64,000 nt of DNA from contig BQMF02000017.1 of the NCBI GenBank assembly GCA_027922465.2, positions 124,001 through 188,000 of the forward strand, in the 5' to 3' direction. A program made the position numbers and the translations under genes. The notes beneath the pieces are model-generated. The model saw nothing but the letters and a program-made list of their open reading frames with translations, did not search any database and had not been told where the DNA came from. This stretch comes from Turritopsis dohrnii (taxonomy: Eukaryota; Cnidaria; Hydrozoa; Anthoathecata; Oceaniidae). Position 1 is the first letter of the stretch; every line of letters begins with the position of its first letter. Below, piece after piece: positions 42,755-54,884 of the stretch.

Positions 42755-42915
42755 CCTGTAGTAGAAAATAATGTCTCACCGTGATTTCATATGAAGAAAG
42801 TAACATTGATTTAGAAATTAATAATAATAATTAAGTGGAAGAATGAAGAATGAAAAAGACATATACTGAAACCACGGTGCGACATTATTTTCTAACGCGA
42901 CATTATTTTCTACTA
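42755..42915. repeat. Small inverted repeat (GTAGTAGAAAATAATGTC ends)
   Basis: GTAGTAGAAAATAATGTC and CACCGTG on the left match CACGGTGCGACATTATTTTC and TACTAC on the right. It is about 160 bp, just upstream of the globin start, and adjoins the next element. Confidence 0.5.
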
Positions 42916-43036
42916 CAGTTCCACCAAAAATGTATCGGCTCGTAAAACATAAATTAACATTCTCACGATTTTTTATAGAAATTTTAGATTTTCTTTGTTA
43001 TTTCTTTTGAGATTGAAACTACCGGAACGTTCAATG

Positions 43037-43089
<53 letters not shown>

Positions 43090-43433
43090 GGGAAGAACAA
43101 CAGAATTTATTGTGAACAAAATATTTGCAATAAAAGAGCTTATTATCACAAAAAGATACATTTGATGAAAATAAAACTTTAAAGTGAATCTATCAAGTTT
43201 TGCTGGGGGAATAATTTTCACCAAAAGAATCAAATTTTTTGTTATGAAATAAAGAGATCAGTGTTAACAATAAAAAAAAATCATGTATTAATACTATCTC
43301 CCCAAAAAATCAAAAATCTCCAATCTCAAAAGAAATAACAAAGAAAATCTAAGTTCTAGTAAAACTTCTATAAAAAATCGTGGGAGTGTTAATTTATGTT
43401 TTACGAGCCAATACATTTTTGGTGGATACACTG
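42916..43433. mobile_element. Mariner-like MITE upstream of the globin gene
   Basis: TA flanks both ends. The inverted ends (about 110 bp) start CAGTTCCACCAAAAATGTAT and CAGTGTATCCACCAAAAATG. The interior holds a T run of about 45 bases (43039-43083). No transposase. It lies 330-840 bases above the globin start codon. Confidence 0.75.
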
Positions 43434-43704
43434 TAGATTAGAAAAGGACGAAACCAAAGAAAAACTATTAAGTTAAATGTATGTTAAAGATAATCGCTTC
43501 CCTTGACCAACAAAAAAGTACAAGTAGAATGCTTAGTCCAATAAAATTATTTCAACACCATACATATTTCATTCTGAGCTATATTCTTACAATATTCTTA
43601 AATTTTGGACCATTTTGAACCTGAAGATTTTTAGTACGTAAAAGTTCAAAAAAGAATGTTATATTAACAAAGCATACAAATTCCCCATCCATTTAATTTT
43701 CGTA

Positions 43705-43910
43705 CAGTACGTATCAAAATGTCTTAGCCACCACCTTTCAAGATTTATTTTTGAATATTTATTTGCCAAAACTTTCAGACGTTTGTATCACAGCAAAGAC
43801 CTTCTGTAGAAACTTTCAGACGTTTGTATTACAGCAAAGACCTTCTGTAGATTCATTAAATATCCTTACAAGATTCTTAAAAGTCGATTAAGACATTTTG
43901 ATACACACTG
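43705..43910. mobile_element. Mariner-like MITE (CAGTGTGTATCAAAATGTC ends) with 42-bp tandem repeat
   Basis: Ends CAGTACGTATCAAAATGTCT and CAGTGTGTATCAAAATGTCT (read inwards), each next to TA. Inside, a 42-bp unit starting AAACTTTCAGACG is present twice (43768-43850). Confidence 0.75.
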
Positions 43911-45580
43911 TATGATAAATTGCTAGCGAAAAATTTAAATTGTTCCCCTCAACGACAATTACAGCAACACTTTTTTTTGTACAAACAGTGAATTTTAAAC
44001 TTCTGAAAAGTTATAACTTTGATTTTCTAAAATCATTTTCTATAGGCTTCTAGTTTTCCCTTGGATCACATTCAAAAGAAAGCAATTCAATATGATTTGT
44101 ATTAAAAAATAACAATATTTTATTCCTATTGAAAGTTAGTAATTCGCTAGACACGTGGGATTTCGGATTTTCAAATATAATGACGTTCATCATATGGAGA
44201 AGGCTTACAACAAAACACAGCTGGAAAACATGAGAAAGCATTAATAAAAGAACTGGGATTGAAATATCAACAAGCATTATACCTGAACAACATAATGCTG
44301 CTTGATTTTATCGTGGGAAATAAACTTTTGTAATTCATAAAGCAAATCAGCAAATCATTTTCAATAGTGTTATACATTATTTACATGTTTTAATGTTTCA
44401 GTTTACAACCTATTGCATGAGGCTAAAACTAACTACAATTGATTCTAAATTATTAGAGCTGTGGCGTAGACGAAACAAATAATTAATAAGTTTTAATAAA
44501 AGTTATAGAATGTGGATAACGACAACATACAAAACAAAAAGGAATAGGCCAGTATTATCACTTTTAAACGCCCCTCCTCCCCATTAAGAGCCCACGTTAT
44601 ATCCAATGAAATTATAATTCTAATTATAATTTGTTGTCAAATTTTTTGAAACGCTTATATGTAATTGTTTACTTTAAATTATCCGGCGGTAAACCGATAA
44701 ATAAGGCGAGATACGTCACCATAGTACTGCTGAGTAAAGCAAACCCTGAAAAGGGAATGTATATGAGTTAGGGACTGTTCACAAATGACGTCAACTGTTA
44801 GGGGAGGGGGTATGCTAAAGTTGACGCTGGTTGACGGGGGAGGGGGGGGGATGTGATACTAGTTGACGTCAACCCACAAAAGTTTCTTATGAAAATGTTA
44901 ACACTGAATGTGATCTTGATGTGATCCGTGATGCACGAACGTAAAACAATAAGCACAGATGGAGTTTGATCAGAGAAAAATTACACGAAGATCATTGCAA
45001 CAACAACAACAACAACAACCAACAACAACAACAGAAGTTGGGGGCACACATTTTGCACACAGCTTCGAAGGTTTTTAAAGCAAAAATGATTATTGGAAAT
45101 TTATGTCTTTATCTAATACATTTATCTAAATTTAAACACATTAAGAACTTTACTCAGTTTAAAGTCAAGGCTGTTTCTTTTCTGGGGACACTGTATACAT
45201 GCGTAGGTTATGATGTAACGTCTTCACTCACTTTTGGAAGCAACATTTGGCTGCTACCACCACATATTAAAAATATAAATTCCTATTATTGTTTGTAGTA
45301 CCTTAATGTTATGTGGTTTCTATAAAAGTAAATATTGTTTATTTAAAAGGTATCAACAGTCTTGTGTCCGTCCTGGTCAAGTTTTATTCTTTGTTTTTAC
45401 TCCCTCTAAAATCTGAAATTGATTGATAAAGTAAATTTGTGAGAAATATGAAAATTGGTTTGACTTTAGAACATACTTGTAGTGAGTATTTTTCCGCCAT
45501 AGTTGTCAGAATCTACTAAGAATCAATAAATGTGGAATTTTGGCCCAAAGCTTAAGAATATTCATCTTGAAAACAAAAAA
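43911..45580. other. Non-coding, no gene recognised
   Basis: Contains a (CAA)n run at 44998-45031 that produces an Asn/Gln frame, and a G-rich tract at 44838-44850. No domain pattern. Confidence 0.4.
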
Positions 45581-45606
45581 AACTTATTCTTATAAAAAAA
45601 AGCGTG
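45581..45606. mobile_element. Right end of an A-group TIR element, ATAAGAAT word (A7)
   Basis: CTTATTCTTATAAAAAAAAG followed by CGTG and TA is the A-group terminus with the word ATAAGAAT. AGAATATTC and CTTAAGAAT words lie just inside (about 45555). The left end was not found. Confidence 0.45.
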
Positions 45607-46146
45607 TAGATCTTTGAAGGACTCAATGCACAAAGACAGTGCAGATATTTAATAAACGAGAAAGGTAAAATGAAGGTTTGAAGTGATAAGCTTTATTAAC
45701 GATAAAAATATGTATATAATTTCAAATATCAAAGTATTTTCAGTGAGTTAACTAAAGCCCCAATGTCATGTAGACCTTTTCGAATAATATCCACTCCATC
45801 ATGAATTAAGTGATATCGAATATCGAAGAAAACGTATTTTCAAATGTTTGATATGTAATTTGAAGACTGCATTCGTTCTAAGCTTATTAGTAAAATCTCG
45901 CAGACTTTGAAGCGAAAGATAAACTATTATTTTGGCCAGAGGAGTAGTAATAGTGTAGTAGCTACGTAGCTTTCGCGAATTCTAAATTTTACTTATTAAA
46001 AGCACTGTGAAACATCGTTTGAATGAAAAATGTTGACTCCATGTAGGAGGCGTGGTAAAAATAACATTTTTATGAAACACAGTTAGGCAAGGCTCTCGAC
46101 ACCGAGGGTGCGTGGTTTATAAGTCAAGCAAAAACTATGAAGCCTA

Positions 46147-46668
46147 GTGTCCACCAATCGTTAAAACACTAACGCAAATGATCAACGCAAAAAAGAAAAA
46201 TTCGTGCGTAGATGGACACCTCAACGCAAACAAGTAACGCAAAAAGTTGTAGGTGCGCGCAAATTTTTAACGCCAAAATTTTGGTTATAACCAAAAATAA
46301 GAAATGAACAAGTTTTAATTACTATGCAAGAAGAAAAAGCTTTAACCGAGGAAGTACGAAAGTCTCCATGCTTATATGAAAAGATGAGATAGAAACACTT
46401 GGAGTGCAGTTGATAGAAGGCCTGTTTTTTACGAGCATATTTTCTTTGACGACGTCTTTTTCGTAGCAATATTACTAGCAAAATAACACATGTACATCTT
46501 CTTCAAAATCCATTTCTGCTATGTTTTTTATACTTAAACATTTTAATAAAATTTAATGGACATGTTTGTGTTTAGTTTTTTCCACTAGACATACTGGCAC
46601 CAGCGTTGAATTTTAAATCTAATAATTTGCGTTTGTCATCAACACTTTGATGAAGCTTTGGTTGGCAC
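46147..46668. mobile_element. TIR element (GTGTCCACCAA ends), possible Harbinger/ISL2EU type
   Basis: GTGTCCACCAATCG and the inverted GTGCCAACCAAAGC are flanked by TA. ACGCAAA words recur inside near both ends. A minus-strand frame (46221-46481) starts with LLRKRRRQRKYARKKQAFYQ, in the style of the N-terminus of Harbinger nucleases, but no catalytic part follows. The superfamily is a guess. Confidence 0.5.
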
Positions 46669-46674
46669 TAGTAA

Positions 46675-46712
46675 ACAAAAGTAAACAAAAGTAAACAAAA
46701 GTAAACAAAAGG
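46675..46712 (+). repeat. GTAAACAAAA tandem repeat
   Basis: Four nearly exact copies of the 10-bp unit GTAAACAAAA directly after the element's right end. Confidence 0.8.
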
Positions 46713-47099
46713 AAGGAAATGTGTTCATTTATCATTGCTTTCTGTAAAATATCCCATACTCAATGTACACACATAGGATATAAAACATCAAAAGAAACAA
46801 AGTCTACCCAAGGGTCTGTCGAAATAGGAAACACTCTGATGAACGTCTTCGTCAAATTGGTCGATTAAGATTTTGCGTTATTTTTTGTTTTCTTAATGTA
46901 AACAAGCCAACAATCGTGTTGAAATTTAAGTAATAATAATAGAACATAATATTGTCTAAGAATATTATCGTTTTAGTCCGAGACAGTGTCGTTTTAGCTA
47001 ATGTAAAGGATTCAAAATTCACAGGCGTGTCTGACCCATCGATGATGTGTCCTCCTACGTCACTAGTTATATATTTCTCCAAATTCTTAAAACGTCTTT

Positions 47100-47458
47100 C
47101 ATCGAGTGGCTGAAATTGCATTTGGGTGTGTCCGCAAACCCCTGTTAAGTACATGTGCGCCTTACTTTCCTTCATTGAAGAAATATCTGTCGCAGACGAT
47201 ACTACACCATATGCCTGCAGAAAAATGTTCGAGTCCAGTCATGTCGTATCTCCATACACCACTCCGATGAGCTTAAAAAGCAGCGTGTCAGCCCATCAGG
47301 AGCCATCGACTGACTGCACACTGGCCTTCGGGCAAGTTCGAGCAATACGTATCTCTGGCGATAAGTCAACTAATAGTTGCAAGTCTGCGGGCGGAAGAAC
47401 CAACCATTACGGATGGAAGCCCAAGGACTAAAAACTCCCGTTACTTACTTACTTTCTA
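47100..47458 (+). mobile_element. Retroposon-like segment with TTAC tail
   Basis: A relatively GC-rich block ends in GGATGGAAGCCCAAGGAC and then CCGTTACTTACTTACTTTC. A short tandem tail of this kind is typical of SINEs mobilised by RTE-like LINEs. No pol III promoter boxes were clearly found, and the 5' limit is approximate. Confidence 0.4.
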
Positions 47459-48790
47459 AATTTAAAGCGAGTTGAGGACTATTCGGTTTTTCTTGGTAGA
47501 TTTTGTGAGTAACATATTTGATTCTGTTATATGAAAATTAACTTTCATTAAATATTATTTATTAAAATAAAGAAAAGTCAGTTGCATCTGCACGGCATTC
47601 CTTGCACTACAATAATACTGACCAGAAGTAATCTTAAAATCACAGACGGTAACGATGACAACGAAACTCTATCAGACAGAGCTGGCTAAAGCCGCTGACT
47701 AAAAACAGAGCTCCGTTACACTTTTGCTGATTAGAAATTGTCACATTAACCATGATGCGGTACCGGAAAATGGTTTTGCCCTGATATTTCAAGGTTCTAC
47801 GTATAATTCTTTCTGGAAAAGAAACCACAATTTACAGATCAAACAGTGAAAAAGAGTCATCTAAAAAAACAGTTTGCAAAAGAAAGATCGAAGAAAAATA
47901 GCTATGGGAAAAGCTACAAGAGCGTAGGAGAAATTTTCAGTTCCTTATCAACCTATTCTTATTGTCTCTTATCAAATTCCTCTTTTCCTTACATCTTTTT
48001 TTATTATCATTTTATTTTTATTTTTTGTTGCTTTGGGTTTTTTTGAAAGTGCATATAATCTTGTTATCTTGTTAAATGGTTATCTGAAAATTTCCCTAAA
48101 AATCAAATGTGAACAAAGAATGTAAATACAAAATTTAATCTTAGATTTTCTTGCAAATGAAAAAAACATAGTAGACGCCCACCAGTAGCTAATAGATATC
48201 GGAAAATATAGCGTAGTGGTTTTCGAGATTGTTTAGATAGAATATATTCGGTCTTCTTTGCATTAAGCGATCGAAAGAATAGGCTCATAGTCTGCGAAGA
48301 ACATAAATTTTGCATTTTAATTTTTGAACGGCTATCATGCGTGAATTCTGGATATTTCTAAATTGGTACAATAAAAGCAATGCCGGCCTCTGTTACGAAA
48401 AAGATGGGTTTCTTTTGCTTACATATGATCTGAATATGATCTGTATTTTCAATACAAGTTACATAGTGTTTGGAGAAGAATTCCAACATTAACAGAGCTA
48501 AAAAACTTCTCATACCATTAAAGAATTACCTTGTGAATGTGGCCTTAAGATAACAAAAAATAACACAGTTCTCAAATACCCATATAAACGTCTCTTCTTT
48601 ACAACGTTTTTCTTTTGGATTTTCAGAAAATCGCATAATCCGATACAATATGTTTTGTGGCAGATGCAAAAATTCCTTGAAAAATCAACAATTTTTTCAT
48701 TTCTCTTACGAGCATATCGCAACACATTGACAAAAAGTTTACAAAAAGAGAGAAAAAAAGAGAATGATGAAATAAAATATAAAAATCTTA
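47459..48790. other. Non-coding, no gene recognised
   Basis: AT-rich; short frames on both strands lack domain patterns. Confidence 0.4.
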
Positions 48791-48799
48791 TAACATCTT

Positions 48800-49195
48800 G
48801 ACGTTATCGAGAGCAGTTGAGCGAGAGCCTTACGTCACGAGTACAATTGTGGTTTCATGCAATGACGTACCACAAAGACGTTTTATCAACGTTGTTTCGA
48901 CGTCGTGTTCAATCGTCACTTGACGGTCGTTTAATAGTCGAAATAGAAACAGCAAAACAACGTCGGATTTTGACGTCAAAACGACAAAAATAAAAAATGA
49001 CGTTGTACGGACGTTGTACAACGGTCAAATGACCGAAAACAACGTTGCATTGACGTGGTCAAATAGTCAAATAATTGTCAAATAATGACGAAGCTTAATG
49101 ACAGCAAATCGTCACCAGCGGTAATTGAACCCTGGCCTCTCGCATGAATTCCGAGAGTGATAATCACTACACTATGGCGCGGTGACTTGCTCTAA
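48800..49195 (-). mobile_element. tRNA-Glu-like SINE on the minus strand with ACGTTGT words
   Basis: On the minus strand the head (about 49185 to 49110) reads ATAGTGTAGTGATTATCACT, then loop AATTCAT (anticodon TTC) in a CTCTCG/CGAGAG stem and CAGGGTTCAATTACC, a decayed tRNA-Glu with A- and B-box remains. The following body holds palindromic words (CAACGTTG, ACGTTGTACAACGT, GACGTC). The head is bracketed by GTCACC and GGTGAC, so it may be part of an inverted-repeat element rather than a plain SINE. Confidence 0.5.
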
Positions 49196-49549
49196 CATAT
49201 TTGACTCATCTCAAAATCTTGAGATGACTTAATCTTGAGCAGATTAAGATGACAGAACAAATGCAATATCAGTTTTGCTTGCTTTTTAAAGCATCGTTTT
49301 AAACTTTTTGCAGTGTACAGTTCACAAACCATCGTTTTTCGTTTCTTTCTTAATCTTGGATTATATTAACTCACTCAGGCATTCTTCCATCCATTGGCCC
49401 AAATAAATAGTAATGGTAGACACATTTTTTCATGTTTTTCAATTTTAATTACCTTAAAAATAATGTCAAATGCCGGAATATAAAATACAACGTTCCTTTT
49501 GGCGTCGAAAAAACATCAAAATATAATGTAGAATTACAGAAGTACAGAA

Positions 49550-49885
49550 TTACAGGATACCTTATCAGAAAAAAAGAAGTCGATAAAAAATTTAGTTGGG
49601 GAAAATTTTAGTCGGGGGAGATTTTAGTCACCTAAGGAAATTTTAGTCAGTTTTCCTCGACCAATTTTTGAAATTAATTAGTCACTTTTCCCCGACTAAA
49701 TTTTGAAATTAGTCACTTTTCCCTGACTAATTATTTTCAATATAAGAAGAAAATAACCAAGATCTTACAATAACGTCTGAGTTATTGTATACCTTATCGG
49801 GGAAAAAGAAAGTCGGGGAAAGCTTTTGGTCGGGTGCAGAAAAGTCGGGGGAAAATTTGGTTGGGGAAAATTTTAGTCACACTTT
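49550..49885. mobile_element. CCTTATC-type TIR element, GTCGGGGAAAA word (two left ends)
   Basis: ATACCTTATCAGAAAAAAAG at 49557 and ATACCTTATCGGGGAAAAAG at 49789 are two ends in the same direction. The words TTAGTCGGGG, TTTTCCCCGACTAA and similar fill the space between. Related to 28008-28666 by its outermost bases and layout, but with GTCGGGGAAAA for GTCGGACAAAA. Confidence 0.65.
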
Positions 49886-51700
49886 ACATCATTTTCATTG
49901 AGATTGGATTAAACAAAAAATGTGAAGCAGTCTTACCAATGTCTTTTGCTCAGCTCTCTATCAATTGTTTTAGTGGATGTCGACTAGGTTTTAAGACAAC
50001 TAGCGAATAAATGAGTTTTCTCACCATCGTCGTTTAGCTATAGAAACCATCTGCAACTTTTGTTACAAGTCTAGACTCGGTTTATGTTTTACGTAAGGTG
50101 ATGTTCGCTCAGGCCTTTGCTTTAGACCATTATCATTAGAAAAATTGGAATTTTCTTGTTTGACGAAGAATTTAGCCAGATTTTTTTCTTGTTCCACAAG
50201 GTATAATTCTCATCCTCTGAAATTTCTGGATCTATAGTCATTATTTGTGTGGTCAAATTCTTGAACAGTCAATTTCGTTATGGTAGCATAATTACAACAA
50301 CTGATTCATTTTTTCTATGAAGAAAAATTTCCTCTCTTGTCACTATTAGTCCATTATTGCAATTGGAAAGGGCATGTGTCCCTCCAATAATTTTCCCATT
50401 TTGTGATGAAGGCTTTTTCGACAGGAAAGTTTTTTTTCTGAAAGTTTATACTCAAATAGGGAACCTCCACTGTGATAACCGGCACTTAAGAAGGCTCATA
50501 ATAACCTTAATTTTCTGCGGTTCTGTGAAGGCCCAACATTTCTCAGACCCTCCCCAAGACCCCCAGCTGAAAACGGGATTTTTACTTCGTGAAAGTGGAT
50601 TGTGCCCTTTGGACACTTTGCCCCTCCAATGTTAAAGACCTTCCGACGGCTCTGGTATGGCCAACTTGTTTTACACATACTGCGTTGGGAAAATTTGATT
50701 TTGTAGTCACATCTTTTTATGATTTTAATAAACTTCGTGCAAAATGGATCGTCATATTCCCCTTGATCTACAGGGTGTAGGAGAAAGACTTATCCGCAAA
50801 CTTTCAGTGTCTATTTCTCAACAATTATTTCTCAAAGTATTGAGAAATTTACATCACAAGAAAGCCCCTTTTTCAAGAAAATGATTATTCTTGGGAAAGT
50901 TATTGGATAAAAACGAACAGATTTGAATCATTAATTTACAATAGAAAGTACTGAAAAAGGGCTTTCTTTCTTTCTTTCTTTCTTAATCTTTATTCTAGCT
51001 GTCAAACATATGTTTCTAATAACTGTCACGTAAAAATCCCACGTGCAGCCTTATGTTCGGCCTTTACAAGTAATTCTTTTTAGTTTCGTCCGGTGGCGGT
51101 CACCCATACAATTAGCATATATTAAGCTGATTTTGCTGATTCAGCGTTTTTCGACGTTTTCGGCCCTATATTAAGGTGTTTTTTTCACTCAAAGTTTTCT
51201 CAAAAATGCTGACGTCAGCATAAAATATTGCATTTTTGGAGACGTATCGTCCAATTCTGGGGGACCAAATTAGACAATTAGAACTTCGAAAATCGACTTT
51301 CTAAGAGCCTCCAAGCTAAAATGACCCTACCCAATTCAAAACCCTATAAAAGATTTTCCCCAGCTTTTCCCAGCTTGGCAAAAACCACCTTTGAAGTCCC
51401 AAGGGACCATATAATGAGAAAATAAAATAAAAACCCATGCAAGCAAAATACCTCATTTCGCCACCGAACAAATAGGAGATAATTTACTTTTAAAGTGTTA
51501 TATTTAATTTGTGCAATGATAATTGATAAGATAGTAGGTAATAGTTCTCATCACAATGAGTTTAGATAAGATTAATATTACATCTTTGTAATTTACTAAA
51601 GTCTTCCACTCAGAGTTCAGTGATAAAAGAATAAAGTTACAGTATTCACTAATTCAGAATGCAGATCAACAAAATACATTACATCTTATTACATCATTAT
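49886..51700. other. Non-coding, no gene recognised
   Basis: A GC-richer block at 50515-50660 (GACCCTCCCCAAGACCCCCAG) looks like repeat debris. CTTT repeats at 50963-50985. No domain pattern in any frame. Confidence 0.4.
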
Positions 51701-51717
51701 TATGCGTTAAATATGTA

Positions 51718-52185
51718 CCCCCAAGTAAACAAACAAAGAATCGAGTATTAATATGTAGACTAGACGCCAAGACGGCATCACTCGCCGCCCATGTTCAGCC
51801 CGCGTTGTGTCACCCCCAAAGAGGTCACGAAAACTAAAATTAAGGAATTAGCAATGGAAAGTATTACCTTCTTGTAGAGCTCGAAATTGTGAACATGAAA
51901 ATATATCATATGTTTATGACGAACCGTTTTGGAGATATTGTTGATCAAAAATTTTAATAACGTCATAGAACCTGCGTCTCCAAATATTTTTCCGAATTTT
52001 TTCGTCACCCCATAGCCAACGTCGGGGACCCAAAAAAACGTCAGCGATCCCTATTGGTTTTCCCTAAACGTCGCGTTCGATTTGGGTCTGAATGTATCGG
52101 TTTTACACTGACGTCGCGCACAAGAAAAGAAATAAACAGACAAACAGAGAATTGAGTATTAATATATAGAGAGACTTTGGCAGTC
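51718..52185. repeat. Repeat unit between 40-bp direct repeats
   Basis: AAACAAACAAAGAATCGAGT and ATTAATATGTAGACTAG at 51728-51765 recur as AAACAGACAAACAGAGAATT and GAGTATTAATATATAGAGAG at 52134-52172. The enclosed 400 bp is GC-richer than its surroundings and carries ACTAGACGCCAAGACGGC, shared in part with 29888. It looks like a retroposon unit. Confidence 0.45.
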
Positions 52186-52760
52186 TACATCTATTACAAA
52201 TTGGGGAAACTTCTTTCCTACAAATTGTGACAAATTATTGTAAATTAGACACCAACAAATGTAAGCACGTGTTTGATACTTTGCTACTAAGATATATTTT
52301 TGCACATGATCATTTTGAAAATATAACTTTTTGTTTCTTAAAAAATATAATTTTTTAACGTAAAATCAAACCTGTTTTTTTTTCATCTTGTGATAATTGA
52401 CTTTTAGAAATTTAACTACCGGTTTCGTATTTTCTTTATTCGATTATTCTTTACCTTTTCCATTTCAAGAAGGAAAATACGGAGTTTCAAGGGCTTTCTA
52501 CTCATATAAGATTTGTTGTATTTCGAAAAATAACTTTGTCAAAAATTGAGAAACTTCATCTGGTCCCAATCATTTTGAGACACACTGTATTTTATTACAT
52601 TTAATAACTTGGTATTGTCGCTTATTGTGATAACAGAAAGAACGATTTATTAATGGTTGTCAACAAGGTGCTAACCGACCTTTAAAAATCATCGCTCTGA
52701 TGAACACGAGAAATTTGCTTTTTTTTCTTCACTGGTACTTATTTACATTGCAATTTTTAT

Positions 52761-53679
52761 ACTAGCATGTAGCTTTAGCTAAAAATGCCCCCGCGCTCAA
52801 GCATTCCAATTTATACAGACAGCAAGCTATACATTAACAGCGGAAACGAAAACAAGTTTTTGGCCGAAAAAAAAATGTTTGGGTTGATTTGGGACCTGAT
52901 ATGAGGCATATATGCTTAAATATTTCGACAAAATCAGTTTTTGGCATTTCAAAACCAACTTGCAATATGCAAGCCAAATAGATCTACACTTAAACAGATG
53001 AAAATATGCACAAAACTTTGTTACTTTTTGTTATCTCTTAGGTCTAAGTTACACTGATGCTAATATACCTTTCAAAAAGTGTAAATAAGGCTCAACAAGT
53101 AATATTAGAAAGTATTTGCTACAAACAAGAGAAATGTGTGAATTGAAACCATGGATACATATTTTATAATTTTTATAATTAAAATAAGATTTGTTAAAAA
53201 CATTCTGTAAGAGCCAAAAAAAAAAAACTTTTTCAAAAAAAAAAAATTAAAGTGAAAAATCCATTGCGTTTCAAACTTTGATTTAAAACAAAAAATAGCC
53301 AAAGTTTACATAAAAAAAACAAGAAAAAAATATATAGGTTTTATTGATCATGATCACACTAGGTTTGGAAGACAGTCAAAGAAGAAAAACACGAAGAACG
53401 ACAATTTGTAATATGGCTTTCTTGTATACACAGAAATTTAATTAAAATCTTTTGAAGGCAAGATCCGCCAAAAATCAGTGCATTAAACAAAATTATTGAA
53501 AGAAAAATTTAGAGTTATATACAAAAATAAAATGCGTGGTTGGCAAAATTTCGGATATCAAGCTGTGCTTCAAAATCCTTGTTGTTCACTTCACTAAAAC
53601 AACACAAAAGTAACACGAAAAATGTCTAAGCAATTTTAGCATACGATCTCCCTAAATAACATAGTATAATATAATAATT
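52761..53679. repeat. Long inverted repeat, arm A
   Basis: Starts ACTAGCATGTAGCTTTAGCT and matches the inverted arm A' at 53925-54668 over most of its length, including CAAGCATTCCAATTT, AAACTTTGATTTAAAACAAA and TTTAGCATACGATCT. Arm A has about 160 bp (52860-53010) missing from A'. Confidence 0.8.
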
Positions 53680-53895
53680 GCCCTCGCAGCGAGCGTAAGC
53701 GAGCGAGGAGGCATAGTAGTTTCACGAGATAGGCGAATGTCAGTTTCCGATTTTGTTCTTCATCCTCATCATCATCATCATCTTCATCCTCCAACTTTCG
53801 TGTTGACGTTACACGGTGGAATACAATTATTAGCTGACTTTGCTTTTTTCTCGTTTCAAAGCATGGTACTGTAAGTGGGAGACAGAATGTTTTTT
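53680..53895. repeat. Segment B at the centre of the palindrome
   Basis: TTGCCCTCGCAGCGAGCG at its outer end, a CATCATCAT run in the middle, and GTACTGTAAGTGGGAGACAG at its inner end. It has an inverted copy B' at 54687-54884. Confidence 0.8.
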
Positions 53896-53924
53896 CGTAT
53901 ATCTTTCCTGATTTATTATTATAT

Positions 53925-54668
53925 TATGTTATGTTATTTAAAAAGATCGTATGCTAAAATTAATTAAACATTTTTTATATTACTTTTGTGTTGTTTTAGT
54001 GAAGTGAACAACAAGGATTTTGAAGCACAGCTTGAAATCTGAAATTTTGCCAACCATACATTTTATGTTTGTATATGTTTTGGCTCTAAATCTTTCATTC
54101 AATAAATTTTATTCAATTCACTGATTTTTGGCGAATCTTGCCATTTTTATTGGATTTCTGTGTATGCAAGAAATATTACAAATTCTTGTTTTTCTTCTTT
54201 AACTGTCCTCTACAAGTGATCATGATCAATAAAACCTTATTATTTTTTTTCTTGCTATTTCATGTAAACGTTGGCTATTTTTTGTTTTGAATTAAAGTTT
54301 GAAACGCAAATTTCTAATGGATTTTTCGCTTTAAGTTTTTTTTTTGAAAAAGTTTTTTTTTTCTTTTGGCTCTTGCATAATTTCTTTAACAATCTTACTT
54401 TGATTATAAAATACATATCCATGTTTCAGTTCACACATTTCTTTTGTTTGTCGCAAATACTTTCTGATATTACTTGTTAAGCCTCATTTACACTTTTTAA
54501 AAGGTGTATTAGCATCAGTGTGACATAGGCCTGAGAGATAACAAAAAGTAACAAAGTTTTGTTTGTTTTTGTTTCCGTTGTATAGGCTTGCAATGTATAG
54601 CTTGCTGTGTGTGTACAAATTGGAATGCTTGAGCGCGGGGGCATTTTTAGCTAAAGCTACATGCTAGT
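53925..54668. repeat. Long inverted repeat, arm A'
   Basis: Inverted copy of arm A, ending at ACATGCTAGT. The plus-strand frame 54271-54480 is the mirror of the minus-strand frame 53105-53302, which confirms the pairing. Confidence 0.8.
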
Positions 54669-54686
54669 AAATAAGGAAAGAGAAAA

Positions 54687-54884
54687 ACATTCTGTCTCCC
54701 ACTTACAGTACCATGCTTTGAAACGGGAAAAAAGCAAAGTCAGCTAATAATTGTATTCCACCGTGTAACGTCAACACGAAAGTTGGAGGATGAAGATGAT
54801 GATGATGATGATGACATTCGCCTATCTCGTGAAACTACTATGCCTCCTCGCTCGCTTACGCTCGCTGCGGGGGCAATCATTGGA
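54687..54884. repeat. Segment B', inverted copy of B
   Basis: Runs from ACATTCTGTCTCCCACTTAC to CGCTGCGGGGGCAAT. B, A' and B' together could be one element with B as its terminal inverted repeat. Confidence 0.8.

Noticed and set aside
43039..43083. Poly(A) tail of a retrocopy (read on the minus strand)
   Set aside because: It lies in the middle of a TA-flanked MITE with intact ends and has no coding sequence before it.
44966..45298. 110-codon frame with Asn/Gln run
   Set aside because: The run is a CAA microsatellite; the rest has no domain pattern and no splice context.
47126..47431. 101-codon plus-strand frame as a host gene
   Set aside because: It runs into a TTACTTACTTAC tail and has no domain; better explained as a retroposon.
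53105..54480. Pair of 65-69 codon frames with similar sequence on opposite strands
   Set aside because: They are the two arms of the same inverted repeat read in mirror orientation, not paralogous genes.
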